64,000 nt of DNA from GCA-016699895 sp964633435 (GCA_964633435.1 CAZWHA010000002.1:62001-126000); one strand, 5' to 3'; positions 33,740-42,737 are shown, numbered from the stretch's first letter. Notes: generated by a model not told the origin, from the letters alone. Program-made: numbers and translations.

Positions 33740-34374
33740 GATTTTTACCGAGTCGAACCGACCGGGCAGCCTTTGGCAAAATTGCCGATGAATACGACCT
33801 GGTCTATTTCGGGACGGTCGATCCCAGAGTCGATGCTGACTACCAGGTGGTGCGTGGGCTAACGTTGTCGCCTAATGTTCGTGACGAAAACTATACGACC
33901 GGCAATGTTTATGACTACGAAGTGGCGTTTCTACAGCGGTCGCGGAGGGTTGTCGACCGTGCGGGTCGTCAAATGAACCGAAAATGGACAATCCTGCAGG
34001 TACAGTTAAAAACCATCAGTGTACCACGCTTTTTGATCGACGGCCGGATCCGGACGAACGAATATGGCTCGGTACTAGCAGCGACGCAGCGCTGGCAAGA
34101 GATCAACTGGCAGCATTTTTCACCGGACTTTTCGAGGTTATTTGCCACCTATACTCGACCTGAATATGTTGGACTGATCAGCTCTTTCCTACGACCAGAA
34201 GTCCAATCAATGCTGGCAGGTCATTTTGCCCAGTTTGATTACGAGTTTCTGGACGACAAGTTGATTATCTACGCTACTAATACCGATATTACGTTGCAGG
34301 TACTTGATCACATGCTGCGAATTGGACTATGGCTAGCCCGCCAGCTTGACGAACCAGCTCAGGCAACCCAGTAG
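33736..34374 (+). CDS. Unknown protein in the alpha-glucan operon
   Basis: 212 residues, no recognised family. It starts within the GH15 stop (ATGA), which argues for co-translation. Predicted mixed alpha/beta, no signal peptide. Visible features are the repeated aromatic-charged segments DLVYFGTVDPRVDADYQVVR and FLQRSRRVVDRAG, and a C-terminal KLIIYATNTDITLQVLDHML. A link to glucan metabolism is inferred only from position. The C-terminus overlaps the convergent PIG-V-like gene by 16 bases. Confidence 0.7.
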   Translation: MRFLPSRTDRAAFGKIADEYDLVYFGTVDPRVDADYQVVRGLTLSPNVRDENYTTGNVYDYEVAFLQRSRRVVDRAGRQMNRKWTILQVQLKTISVPRFLIDGRIRTNEYGSVLAATQRWQEINWQHFSPDFSRLFATYTRPEYVGLISSFLRPEVQSMLAGHFAQFDYEFLDDKLIIYATNTDITLQVLDHMLRIGLWLARQLDEPAQATQ

Positions 34375-35522
34375 TTATTAAAAAATAGTACGATATTAAA
34401 TGCCATCAAGATGCCGCAAGAAAATACATACGTCCCTCGCCAGACTGGCTTGAGCGTTGGCCAAGCGATTGCTGCGGCTAGAAAGAGCGGTAGACATGTC
34501 AGCATATAACGGTTGAGACTCTGCAGGCTACCGGTTGAAATTGACAGCAACAGAAAGCTCAGGCTATACCAAAACAATGGTCGGTCGAGATGTTTCCAAA
34601 CAAAGGCCAGTGCAATGAAAAATACTGGCAGGTGCCAGAAAAATGACCGGTCGAGTGACCACAGAAATACCTGTATCGGATCGCTACTAAATCGACCCCA
34701 ATACTGCTGGGCAGTAATGAACGCGAACGGATTATCAAATGTACACCAGAGGTAAATCATGTAGCTTATAACGCCGAGGCCAACCCCAGCAACGGGCAAC
34801 AACTTTCTCCAGTTGCGCCAATCCTTCGCTAGTAGGTAATCGAGGGCGAAATAGAGCCCGATCAGAATCCCCTGTGGTCGCGTCGCAGCTGCTAAACTAG
34901 CTAGTAACGCGGCGATCCAGTGATTGCCCTTTCGATACATGAACAAAGCTCCGACAGTCAGCAGCATAAATAAGCTCTCATTGTACGGCACTAATAGATA
35001 AAAGGCGGTCGGAAAAATCGCAACCAGTCCCAGGACCAACCAGGGTGAAGCCTTGATTTTTCGCTGTTGAAATTCGAACTTGGCCCAGTGATATAGTACG
35101 ACGGCCAGTAACACGGTTGACGATAGACTGACTAGTGTCAGCGCCGTAACTGGAGTAATAGCAGCTACATTTGTCACCATAGCACCAATTGCCAGATAGA
35201 GCGGAAAGAACGCGGCGGTCAGTTGATCGTAACCCTGTTGGATGACATTGATATAGAGGGCTGTATCCCAGTGAACAAAGAGTTCATTCGACCCGGCGCC
35301 AGTGGGATAATAATTGTGCGAAATTGTGTTTACGTATAGTGAATTATCGGGAATGATCTGTGCCGCGTAGAGTCCAAAAGATAGTAATAACAATGCGTAC
35401 AGGCTAGTGATTGCGATGATTTTTAACGAAATAGGCGCAGCACCCACAAAACCAGCGGTTGATTGATACAACCCGATGATGTGATTGGTTATCTGACTAG
35501 CGCTTTTTTGGTTTGACTTCAT
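34359..35522 (-). CDS. PIG-V-like mannosyltransferase
   Basis: 387 residues with about nine membrane segments. It has HWDTALYINVIQQGYDQL (acidic motif of the first loop), AAFFPLYLAIGAM (the FFPLYP-like motif of PIG-V/GT76 enzymes), FPTAFYLLVPYNESLFML and AATRPQGILIGLYFALDYLL. Members transfer mannose from a lipid-linked donor. An envelope glycolipid or glycoprotein role is likely. Its first 26 bases overlap the end of rpmG; a shorter start is possible but no better candidate is seen. Confidence 0.8.
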   Translation of the reverse strand: MKSNQKSASQITNHIIGLYQSTAGFVGAAPISLKIIAITSLYALLLLSFGLYAAQIIPDNSLYVNTISHNYYPTGAGSNELFVHWDTALYINVIQQGYDQLTAAFFPLYLAIGAMVTNVAAITPVTALTLVSLSSTVLLAVVLYHWAKFEFQQRKIKASPWLVLGLVAIFPTAFYLLVPYNESLFMLLTVGALFMYRKGNHWIAALLASLAAATRPQGILIGLYFALDYLLAKDWRNWRKLLPVAGVGLGVISYMIYLWCTFDNPFAFITAQQYWGRFSSDPIQVFLWSLDRSFFWHLPVFFIALAFVWKHLDRPLFWYSLSFLLLSISTGSLQSLNRYMLTCLPLFLAAAIAWPTLKPVWRGTYVFSCGILMAFNIVLFFNNYWVA

Positions 35523-35700
35523 TGCGGCCGAGGTTTTTCTTGGTTTCGGTGAACTCGACGTGTTTACGAAGCTTCTTGTCGTACTTTTTCAGTACTAGCT
35601 TGTCCTGCAAGCTGTTTGCTTTGGTCGTATAAACGCGCTGACCAGATTCACTAACCAGGCCGACCAATTTGCGCTTTGATTTGCTATTACTCTTTGCCAT
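35497..35700 (-). CDS. rpmG: Ribosomal protein L33, Cys-free form
   Basis: 67 residues. The pattern VYTTKANSLQDKLVLKKYDKK then RKHVEFTETKKN matches L33, with a C-terminal Lys-rich extension. The four zinc Cys of the C+ form are absent, so this is the zinc-free type. The Shine-Dalgarno is AGGATA. Overlaps the start of the PIG-V-like gene. Confidence 0.85.
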   Translation of the reverse strand: MAKSNSKSKRKLVGLVSESGQRVYTTKANSLQDKLVLKKYDKKLRKHVEFTETKKNLGRNEVKPKKR

Positions 35701-35742
35701 ATAGTACTATCCTATCATATAAATTAGTTTACCGCAACAAAA

Positions 35743-36663
35743 TCAGAGACCTGAATTTACAGTAGCCATCGAAGGTGACTTTTTCAACCCGCATGCGACT
35801 GTATGGAAGCGCAAATCTGGTTTTTGTTTACATGTTTCGCAGATCAGAAAGAGGTCATTGCACGGAATGTAGGCGCAATTTTCAAAATTGCTGGTTTTGC
35901 TGCCGCAGTGCGTGCATTCGCCGATAGTAGCAGCGTGATCGCTGAAATCGACCGCCATGCGCTTGTCGAACACGTATAACGACCCCTCCCACAACCCATC
36001 ATCACCGTAGGCTTCGCCGTATTTCACGATACCACCGTCAATTTGGTAGACGTCGGTAAAGCCACGCTTTTTCATCATGGCGCTAATTACCTCGCAGCGA
36101 ATGCCGCCGGTACAGTACGTCACAACTTTCTTGTCTTTGATATCGTCGTATTTGTCGGATTCTAATTCGGCGATAAAGTCACGTGAGGTGTTGGTATTCG
36201 GCACGACGGCGTTTTTAAACTTACCGATCTTGGCTTCTAGCGCGTTGCGCCCGTCAAAAAATACTACGTCGTCACCGTACTTTTCAACCAATTCATGGAC
36301 TTGCTGTGGTTTGATATGCTGCCCGCCATCAACGACACCATTTTCGTTGACCGTAAATTCATCTTCGCTATTTTTGAAACCGACTAGCTCGCGCCTCGAT
36401 TTTACGCTCATGCGCGGAAAATCTTCACGACCACCACTGCTCCATTTAAAGACGATGTCTTTGAAGCGGGCGAACTTTTTGGTCTCGGTGATATACTTTT
36501 TTAGATCGTTCATTTCGCCGCCGACCGTACCATTGATTCCCTGATGCGATATCAATATACGCCCACGCAAATCGAGGCTGTCCGTTAGCGTCTTTTGCCA
36601 TAATTTGACTGCTTCTGGATCGGCAACTGGTGTGAATTTGTAATACAGCAATATTTTTTGCAT
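35743..36663 (-). CDS. trhO: tRNA uridine(34) hydroxylase (rhodanese family)
   Basis: 306 residues. N-terminal domain KILLYYKFTPVADPE and GRILISHQGINGTVGG; the rhodanese domain has the active-site loop VTYCTGGIRCE; the C-terminal region has several Cys (ECTHCGSKTSNFENCAYIP, LFLICETCKQ) that probably bind zinc. It makes 5-hydroxyuridine at tRNA position 34. Start ATG 7 bases after TATACT; the longer start at 36669 is disfavoured. Confidence 0.9.
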   Translation of the reverse strand: MQKILLYYKFTPVADPEAVKLWQKTLTDSLDLRGRILISHQGINGTVGGEMNDLKKYITETKKFARFKDIVFKWSSGGREDFPRMSVKSRRELVGFKNSEDEFTVNENGVVDGGQHIKPQQVHELVEKYGDDVVFFDGRNALEAKIGKFKNAVVPNTNTSRDFIAELESDKYDDIKDKKVVTYCTGGIRCEVISAMMKKRGFTDVYQIDGGIVKYGEAYGDDGLWEGSLYVFDKRMAVDFSDHAATIGECTHCGSKTSNFENCAYIPCNDLFLICETCKQKPDLRFHTVACGLKKSPSMATVNSGL

Positions 36664-36670
36664 TAGCAAT

Positions 36671-36676
36671 AGTATA
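36671..36676 (-). promoter_or_regulatory. -10 box, leaderless, for trhO
   Basis: TATACT, 7 bases before the ATG at 36663. The -35 position has no good match. Confidence 0.6.
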
Positions 36677-36693
36677 GCAGGAACCGGACTATT

Positions 36694-37218
36694 TTACGTA
36701 TCAGCTTTATCAAACTCACGTGGCGATAGTTTTCTGATTTGTCGTGACGACATATCGGCGTGGGGAGTGGTTAGTATAATATAGCGAGCACCGAGGCGTT
36801 GCAGAACAGTTTCGATATCCGTTCGTTTATCAGTACTACGCATACCGACAATGATTTGGTGTTGCCGGGTCAGTTCATTAATATCCGGCCAACTAGGTAA
36901 TGTCATAGCAACATCTGAACCAACTAAAAAACTGAGTCTTACGCCTAGATACTGATTACGCAGTTCGGCCAGGGTTTCAGTAACCTGGAAGCGTGAGTGC
37001 TTTGCCTGGTAGGTGTCGTATTTGGATGGGTTGATGATCTGCGCCAACTGACTTATTCTGATAGCTACGGGCGTAACATTATCTTTGCCGCGTGGCTGGG
37101 GCTCTGGCATGAATATGACTTTGTTTAGGGCAGCTGCGTCGTGGGCCATGTCAGCAAAGGCCAAATGTCCCGCATGAACGGGATCGAATGTGCCAGAGTA
37201 GATGCCAAAATGTTGCAC
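36694..37218 (-). CDS. nadD: Nicotinate-nucleotide adenylyltransferase-like
   Basis: 174 residues. Nucleotidyl transferase motif YSGTFDPVHAGHLAFADMA at the N-terminus, FLVGSDVAMTLPSWPDI in the middle, and MSSRQIRKLSP (ISSTxIR-like) near the end. Probably makes nicotinic acid adenine dinucleotide in the NAD route. The family has other members (nucleotidyl transferases), so the assignment is good but not certain. The HAD hydrolase gene lies just upstream. Confidence 0.78.
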   Translation of the reverse strand: MQHFGIYSGTFDPVHAGHLAFADMAHDAAALNKVIFMPEPQPRGKDNVTPVAIRISQLAQIINPSKYDTYQAKHSRFQVTETLAELRNQYLGVRLSFLVGSDVAMTLPSWPDINELTRQHQIIVGMRSTDKRTDIETVLQRLGARYIILTTPHADMSSRQIRKLSPREFDKADT

Positions 37219-37227
37219 TCGGGTGCC

Positions 37228-38013
37228 CTACTGCCGATCCAAATTGAACCAATCGATAAACTCGTCAAAGGTAGCGAGTGCCACGTGCGGTGGTGTTTCG
37301 AGCGCCAGCAGGTATTCTGGCGTAAACCGAGTGCCGATGGCGCAGGTGAACAAACCCGCCGCTCTAGCAGAGGCGATGCCGTGCGGGTCATCCTCAAATG
37401 CGCAAACAAACTGACGATCGCTTTCTGGCAATTGCAGTGAATCGAACGCCAGGTTAAAGGCTTCGGGATGTGGTTTGGCGTGAGCGACCAGCTCTTTCGT
37501 CTTGATCCTGTCATCTGGGAAGAGGTCTTTCAGATTAGTTTTACGCAAAAAGAAGTCAACATTGCGTCTGTTGCCCATACTGGCAATTGCGAGTCTGGGG
37601 TTGTGCTGTGTCGTTAATAATTGTATGAACTGAGTTGCGCCGAGCACTTCCTCGCCCTCGTCGCGCAGGATGGCTTCATATAACTCGTCTTTGCGGGCAA
37701 TGATTTCCCGCAGCAGCGAATTATGGGGATCGATCGTTTTCCTATTAACCTGTTTCGTCATCAGCAAGATATTCCAAACAGCCGCCTGAATGCTATGCTC
37801 TGACGCGGTTAAAAACGCTCGGAGGTTGTCTTCTATACTTAGCTGTTCGAGATGAGGTATGTTGTGGCGCTGGCCAGCTTCTCTGGCCGCCGCGAGCCTC
37901 GACTTTTCATGCAAGCCGTGACCTGGTCGACCCGGTTTGTTGTCTAGCAGTGTATCGTCGACATCAAATATAGCGCCTCTCGGCCGAAAATTGATTGCGC
38001 GGTTCTTGTTCAT
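37228..38013 (-). CDS. HAD-superfamily hydrolase
   Basis: 261 residues. Motif I FDVDDTLLDN near residue 16, motif II ASMGNRRN, motif III Lys in AHAKPHPEAFNLAF, motif IV EDDPHGIASARAAG. It resembles beta-phosphoglucomutase/phosphatase-type HAD with a cap domain between motifs I and II. The substrate is unknown. It is next to nadD and just downstream of three tRNAs, so it may be read from the same transcript. Confidence 0.85.
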   Translation of the reverse strand: MNKNRAINFRPRGAIFDVDDTLLDNKPGRPGHGLHEKSRLAAAREAGQRHNIPHLEQLSIEDNLRAFLTASEHSIQAAVWNILLMTKQVNRKTIDPHNSLLREIIARKDELYEAILRDEGEEVLGATQFIQLLTTQHNPRLAIASMGNRRNVDFFLRKTNLKDLFPDDRIKTKELVAHAKPHPEAFNLAFDSLQLPESDRQFVCAFEDDPHGIASARAAGLFTCAIGTRFTPEYLLALETPPHVALATFDEFIDWFNLDRQ

Positions 38014-38044
38014 GTAGTACAGAGCTATTAAAAATAATATCAGA

Positions 38045-38119
<75 letters not shown>

Positions 38120-38120
38120 A

Positions 38121-38206
38121 TGGTGCTGGGAGTAGGATTCGAACCTACGAAGGCGAAAGCCAACAGATTTACAGTCTGTCGTGTTTGACCGCTTCACTAT
38201 CCCAGC
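38121..38206 (-). tRNA. tRNA-Tyr (anticodon GTA)
   Basis: Acceptor GCTGGGA/TCCCAGC, anticodon loop CTGTAAA on ACAGA/TCTGT, long variable arm typical of bacterial tRNA-Tyr, T-arm GGTTCGAATCC, encoded CCA. Confidence 0.95.
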
Positions 38207-38211
38207 ATTTC

Positions 38212-38288
38212 TGGAGCCGCTTTACGGATTCGAACCGTAGACCTGCTGTTTACAAAACAGCTGCTCTAACCAGCTGAGCTAAAGCGGC
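38212..38288 (-). tRNA. tRNA-Thr (anticodon TGT)
   Basis: Acceptor GCCGCTT/AAGCGGC, anticodon loop TTTGTAA on GCTGT/ACAGC, T-arm GGTTCGAATCC, encoded CCA. First gene of a Thr-Tyr-Thr operon. Confidence 0.95.
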
Positions 38289-38299
38289 GTAACGAAAAG

Positions 38300-38328
38300 A
38301 TTATAGCAAATTGTAGAGATCGACGCAA
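38300..38328 (-). promoter_or_regulatory. Promoter of the Thr-Tyr-Thr tRNA operon
   Basis: TTGCGT, 17 bases, TATAAT on the minus strand, 11 bases before the tRNA start. Confidence 0.75.
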
Positions 38329-38337
38329 TTAAATGAG

Positions 38338-39006
38338 TTAAATGCGAACTTTGGCGGGTTGTTTGACTCGTCGACGGTCGCCTTTACTGGTCATTTTTTC
38401 GGCAATTTTGCGCAGATTATCGGCACGCTCAGTTTGACCGTCGCGAGTTAGGGCGTCAACTAGCAACATAACGCTTTGCGGATTCTGATCGAGTCGGACG
38501 GCAATTTCAAGCTCCTCGATCACCTTTTTGTGGTTGCCGACAGCCTCGAGTACCTTGGCATAGGCGATATGCCGAGCCGCAACGTCACTCTCGATTCGGA
38601 GTGCTTGTTCAAAGGCTAGCAGCGCCTTGTCATGCTTACCGATTTCATAATAAATCAGGCCGACATTATGCAATGAACTGGCGCTCGGCTGCAGGCTCTG
38701 GGCAATTTCAAAGCACTCGATCGCATCGTTAAATTGTTGTTGTTTGGCATACAGGATGCCCAGCCGATTGTAGGCCCTGGCGTTTTTTTCGTCAGCTCGC
38801 AAGATAGTTAACAGAGCTTTTTCGGCCTTTAAATAATGTTTTTCGCGAATCGATTTCTGCGAAATATCCCAGAGTTTGTCTAACTGAGCAGCAATTTTTG
38901 ACGGCCGCCGATCTTCTGCGCCGGGACGACGTTGCCAGAATAGAACGGTGAGGCCGATACCGATGATAGCCATGACCCCAGAGGCGGTAGATAGCGCTTC
39001 AAACAT
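38338..39006 (-). CDS. Membrane-anchored TPR protein
   Basis: 222 residues. One N-terminal membrane segment (STASGVMAIIGIGLTVLFW), then TPR repeats: KHYLKAEKALLTILRAD, KNARAYNRLGILYAKQQQF, SASSLHNVGLIYYEIGKHDK, ALRIESDVAARHIAYAK and NHKKVIEELEIAVRLD. A basic tail (GDRRRVKQPAKVRI) ends the protein. A protein-binding scaffold is likely; partner unknown. The start ATG lies 7 bases after TACAAT. Confidence 0.85.
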   Translation of the reverse strand: MFEALSTASGVMAIIGIGLTVLFWQRRPGAEDRRPSKIAAQLDKLWDISQKSIREKHYLKAEKALLTILRADEKNARAYNRLGILYAKQQQFNDAIECFEIAQSLQPSASSLHNVGLIYYEIGKHDKALLAFEQALRIESDVAARHIAYAKVLEAVGNHKKVIEELEIAVRLDQNPQSVMLLVDALTRDGQTERADNLRKIAEKMTSKGDRRRVKQPAKVRI

Positions 39007-39013
39007 TGTTACT

Positions 39014-39042
39014 ATTGTACCATCGTTAGACGTTCAAGGCAA
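39014..39042 (-). promoter_or_regulatory. Leaderless promoter of the TPR gene
   Basis: TTGCCT, 17 bases, TACAAT, 7 bases before the ATG at 39006. It lies inside the 3' end of the holB-like gene. Confidence 0.65.
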
Positions 39043-39865
39043 GAAACAGTAGCTGCGTCCGCACATTACCATTCTGTTTCAGGTTGTCGAGTGTGGTTGC
39101 AATTGTCGTCAGTTTAACCGACAGATTGGTGGCGTTTGGTGCCTGAGTGGCAGTCAGGGTCGTGATTTTAGCAACGTCCCGGACCAGTTCAGTGGCCGAT
39201 TCCCTCGTTGTTGTACTAGCAACGATTTCTAGGCGATCGACCGCGCTGCCGAGCAGGAATCGCTTGGCCTTTTCAATTGATTCTGCGGCGTTACGAAAAT
39301 AGACTTCGTCAGTCACCAGGCGTGTCATTTCAGCGGGCTGGTCGCTGGCCATAAAATTAATCTTCTTGACCTTATCGGCGGTTAATTTAATCGGACTGCG
39401 GTCAAGGATCGGCTGTAGGTCGGCTGATTTTGGCGGTACAATCGAAATTGTTTGTGCTCTCGACAAGATCGTAGCTGGAATTCGACTGGCATCATGAGCC
39501 GTCAAAATATAAAAAATGTTTTCGGTCGGTTCTTCGAGTAGTTTCAGAAAGGCCTGTGGCGCATCGTTAGTCATCTTTTCAACGTCGTCGATGACAACAG
39601 CCAGACGATCGGTGCGTCGACGGCCGCTCAGTTGATTGATGCTACGAATATCGTCGATGTTTATATTAGCAGTCTTTTGTTTGGCATGAGTGGTCGGTTT
39701 GATAGTAACAACGCTAGCGCCAGCAATGTGACGGGCTAGTGTCTCGGCAATCGTACCGAGCCCGACACCGAACGTACCCGTCAATAGTACGGCATGTGTC
39801 GGTTGCACTAGATAGCGTTCCAAATGAGTACGACTTTGCGAGTGGAGTATCAGGTCGCCTAACAT
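39026..39865 (-). CDS. holB: DNA polymerase III delta'-like subunit
   Basis: 279 residues. AAA+ fold: VLLTGTFGVGLGTIAETLAR occupies the Walker A place but lacks the Lys-Ser/Thr of a working P-loop. Walker B is VVIDDVEKMTNDAPQAFLK, sensor 1 FYILTAHDASRIPATILSRA with an SRAQ motif. This non-catalytic pattern fits delta' of the clamp loader. It pairs with DnaX from this window. The ATG overlaps the stop of the pseudouridine synthase gene (TGATG). Confidence 0.82.
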   Translation of the reverse strand: MLGDLILHSQSRTHLERYLVQPTHAVLLTGTFGVGLGTIAETLARHIAGASVVTIKPTTHAKQKTANINIDDIRSINQLSGRRRTDRLAVVIDDVEKMTNDAPQAFLKLLEEPTENIFYILTAHDASRIPATILSRAQTISIVPPKSADLQPILDRSPIKLTADKVKKINFMASDQPAEMTRLVTDEVYFRNAAESIEKAKRFLLGSAVDRLEIVASTTTRESATELVRDVAKITTLTATQAPNATNLSVKLTTIATTLDNLKQNGNVRTQLLFLALNV

Positions 39866-40731
39866 CAGGCCTGCTCGAGTTCGGTTAAAGCCGCCTGGAA
39901 ATCATCAGGTAAAGGTGCCTCGAAAACTTTACGTTTGTTTTCGGGTTCGCCTGAAATCGTGATTTCGAGCGATGCGGCATGCAGAAACATACGGGGCTCT
40001 GGCTTGCCTGAACCATACAGGCTGTCACCCAGAATTGGCGAACCAAGGTGCGCCAAATGAACGCGTAGCTGATGCGTTCGACCAGTAATTGGTTTTAAAT
40101 TCAGTAGTGCTGCGCCGTTTCTAAAAGTCCGAACGGTATTATAATTGGTAACGGCCGGTTTGCCCTTGGCATCAATTTGGAAACTCGATGGTTTTTTGGG
40201 ATTGCGGCCAATTGGCAGGTCAATTTTTGCGCTGGGCAATTTCGGCGCTTTTTGAACGATAGCCTGGTAAGCTTTATGCGCTTTGCGGCTAGCAAACTGT
40301 TTCTGCAGGAACTTTTGTGTCTCGGGGTTTTTTGCAGCAATCAAAATACCAGAGGTGGCTCGGTCGAGACGATGAACAATGCCGGGGCGATTTGAATTCA
40401 GGAAGGCCTCGTCATTGACGGTGATACGAGATTTTACAAAGTCAGCTACTGTGAATTCGTTCGACAATGCACCTTTAGCATGAGTCAGTATCCCAGTCGG
40501 CTTGTTGATAACGATCACGTTGTCGTCTTCGTAGAGAACTGGCAGTGTTTGACCTGCAAATGATGGTTGCGGCAACGTACTAACGGTTACCACGTCGTCC
40601 TCATCCAGTCGATATTTCGTCGAAGTAATGATCTCGCCATTCACCTGAACGAGTCCCTTTTCAATATATTTCTGCCAGGTCGAGCGCGAATGTTCTGGCC
40701 AATATTCGGCTACATAAGCATCGAGTCTCAT
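39865..40731 (-). CDS. RluA-family pseudouridine synthase
   Basis: 288 residues. N-terminal S4 domain (RLDAYVAEYWPEHSRSTWQK, then KGLVQVNGEIITSTKYRL), catalytic motif HRLDRATSGILIAAKN with Asp as the nucleophile, and GRTHQLRVHLAHLGSPILGD. It resembles RluD/RluC enzymes that modify 23S rRNA; the exact site cannot be assigned. Start 4 bases after the trpS stop with GGAGAATAA ahead. Confidence 0.9.
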   Translation of the reverse strand: MRLDAYVAEYWPEHSRSTWQKYIEKGLVQVNGEIITSTKYRLDEDDVVTVSTLPQPSFAGQTLPVLYEDDNVIVINKPTGILTHAKGALSNEFTVADFVKSRITVNDEAFLNSNRPGIVHRLDRATSGILIAAKNPETQKFLQKQFASRKAHKAYQAIVQKAPKLPSAKIDLPIGRNPKKPSSFQIDAKGKPAVTNYNTVRTFRNGAALLNLKPITGRTHQLRVHLAHLGSPILGDSLYGSGKPEPRMFLHAASLEITISGEPENKRKVFEAPLPDDFQAALTELEQA

Positions 40732-40734
40732 CTG

Positions 40735-41808
40735 TTATTCTCCAAAATAATTAACGCCGATCGCCGCGCGAACTTGATGTAAGGTTTTGGTCGCGACAGA
40801 GTTGGCTTTTTTCGAGCCATCGTGCAGCATTTGATAAATCACATCTTGATCTTTAGCGAGTTCTATCCGACGCTCGCGGATCGGTGATAATAACTCGTCC
40901 AGAACCTCAAATAAGTATTTCTTGACCGCAACGTCACCGAGTCCACCATGCTGGTAATGCTCTTTCATGGCGGCAACTTGCGCCTGGTCTGTCGCAAAAG
41001 TATCAAGATAAGTAAACACCGTATTCCCATCAACTTTACCGGGATTATCGACGCGGATATGATCGGGATCGGTAAACATCGACATCACTTTTGTACGCAA
41101 GGTTTCAGTGTCATCGCTAAGGTATATGCCGTTATTCAGGCTTTTACTCATCTTGGCGTTGCCATCAGTGCCGGGCAGTCGCTGCGATATAGCATCGGTC
41201 GGAATTAATGCTTCTGGCTCGACTAAAGTTTCACCATATGTTGCATTAAAACTACGCACAACTTCGCGAGTTTGTTCGATCATTGGCGCTTGATCGGCTC
41301 CAACTGGCACTAAATTCGCTTTAAAAGCGGTGATATCGGCTGCTTGTGAAATCGGATAAACCACAAAGCCTACTGGAGCGCCTTCTCGATTGTGTCCAAG
41401 TAGCATGTCCGCGAGCCCTTTTGGCTTCTCCTCAAAACTATCGTCATAACCTTTCTGGTGGATTTCTGTTTTGACGGTAGGATTCCTCAGTAGACGAGGC
41501 AGGCTAACTAAATTCATATAGTACATCGTCAATTCGTTCAGCGCCGAAATTTGACTCTGAATGAAAATCGTCGACTTGGTCGGATCGAGCCCGACCGCCA
41601 GATAATCCAACGCAACTTCGATGATGTTTTCACGAACTTTGGCGGGATTCCTGGCATTGTCGGTAAGAGCCTGCATATCGGCAATCATGATAAAAGTTTC
41701 ATACTTGCCACTGTCCTGTAACGCAACACGATTCTTCAGCGAGCCAATATAATGACCCAGATGCAGCTTGCCAGTCGGTCGATCGCCAGTTAAAATCACT
41801 TGTTTCAT
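40735..41808 (-). CDS. trpS: Tryptophanyl-tRNA synthetase
   Basis: 357 residues. TGDRPTGKLHLGHYIGS carries the HIGH motif HLGH, and NAKMSKSLNN is the KMSKS loop. The central QISALNELTMYYMNLVSLPR and GADQAPMIEQTREVVRSF are typical. It charges tRNA-Trp. Leaderless promoter upstream. Confidence 0.97.
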   Translation of the reverse strand: MKQVILTGDRPTGKLHLGHYIGSLKNRVALQDSGKYETFIMIADMQALTDNARNPAKVRENIIEVALDYLAVGLDPTKSTIFIQSQISALNELTMYYMNLVSLPRLLRNPTVKTEIHQKGYDDSFEEKPKGLADMLLGHNREGAPVGFVVYPISQAADITAFKANLVPVGADQAPMIEQTREVVRSFNATYGETLVEPEALIPTDAISQRLPGTDGNAKMSKSLNNGIYLSDDTETLRTKVMSMFTDPDHIRVDNPGKVDGNTVFTYLDTFATDQAQVAAMKEHYQHGGLGDVAVKKYLFEVLDELLSPIRERRIELAKDQDVIYQMLHDGSKKANSVATKTLHQVRAAIGVNYFGE

Positions 41809-41814
41809 AGGAAT

Positions 41815-41820
41815 AGTATA
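41815..41820 (-). promoter_or_regulatory. -10 box, leaderless, for trpS
   Basis: TATACT, 6 bases before the ATG at 41808. Confidence 0.65.
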
Positions 41821-41841
41821 GCATATTGATCTGAGTCATGT

Positions 41842-42696
41842 TCAGGCCACAATGAATTGATTGCGACCATAAAACTGAGTTACTGTGTGCATCGAATGCC
41901 TCTTTGGCTTGCCTGTTGTTCGGTACGTCTTTAATGATTGAACGAGGCTATCCATGGCAACCTGCACTGCCTGGAACTGTGCCTCTGAGGCATTCCCATT
42001 GAACACGTCGAGCATCGATCTATTGAAAACGGCCGGGTTGTTGCTCAGGCTAGAAATGAGAGTTCCGCTAGATAGTAATGTTGACCAGTAGCGTTGTCGA
42101 TGATGGTCCGCTACGGTAGTTTTAATCTCTAGGGGTTGGATCTGCCTAATAGCGCCGTAATGTTGTTTGATGAGCGAGAGATCGTGAGTTTGACTCTTGT
42201 GGTGCATCCCGTTACCGCCACGATAGGTTGATGGGATGACAACATAGCGAGGGTCATTCATCATATGTATCAAGCCCATTATGCTGAGTTCGTGCGATAG
42301 TCCATGTAAACGCTCTGGAGCAAGCCTAACAGTGTTTGCGATTTCTAACACATCTTGCGTGACCGATTCTTGGATATCGCTCGTTACGTCGCCGTCCACA
42401 ACGGCACGAATGAGAGGTAAATGAGCCATAGCTAGAGCGATTCGATAGCGATGATCAGTGAATATCTTGTTCTCATTTGCCGGTATTATTGCAGTGCCAA
42501 ATGCGGTTTCAGCTCGATCGAGTAGTTCATTTCTTTCTTTCCAGGAAAAGGCTTGATCGCCAGCGAGGCTAGCCTCAGTCAACATCCATCCTCTAATGGA
42601 CATTGTATTAGATGAATCGGCCTCTTTGTCCTCGAGCCGATCCGCCATGTCGACAAGCTCTGCCGCACCGGAGGACCTAACGAGCACCTTGTTCAT
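41842..42696 (-). CDS. Hypothetical protein, probably the main part of a frameshifted gene
   Basis: 284 residues from the first in-frame ATG, unknown family. It contains Ala/Asp/Glu-rich helices (ELVDMADRLEDKEADSS), HGLSHELSIMGLIHMM and a basic end (KPKRHSMHTVTQFYG). The reading frame stays open upstream, through a run of eight C on the minus strand, for about 33 more codons without a start codon or a Shine-Dalgarno. The promoter and an ATG at 42827 lie just upstream in another frame (next entry). One extra C in the run would join them into a protein 44 residues longer. Confidence 0.65.
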   Translation of the reverse strand: MNKVLVRSSGAAELVDMADRLEDKEADSSNTMSIRGWMLTEASLAGDQAFSWKERNELLDRAETAFGTAIIPANENKIFTDHRYRIALAMAHLPLIRAVVDGDVTSDIQESVTQDVLEIANTVRLAPERLHGLSHELSIMGLIHMMNDPRYVVIPSTYRGGNGMHHKSQTHDLSLIKQHYGAIRQIQPLEIKTTVADHHRQRYWSTLLSSGTLISSLSNNPAVFNRSMLDVFNGNASEAQFQAVQVAMDSLVQSLKTYRTTGKPKRHSMHTVTQFYGRNQFIVA

Positions 42697-42737
42697 TCTG
42701 AGATAGTGACCGATGATAGACTGGACTGCTTTGGAGT

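Noticed and set aside
36077..36544. A 155-residue plus-strand ORF.
   Set aside because: It is antisense to trhO and low in recognisable structure.
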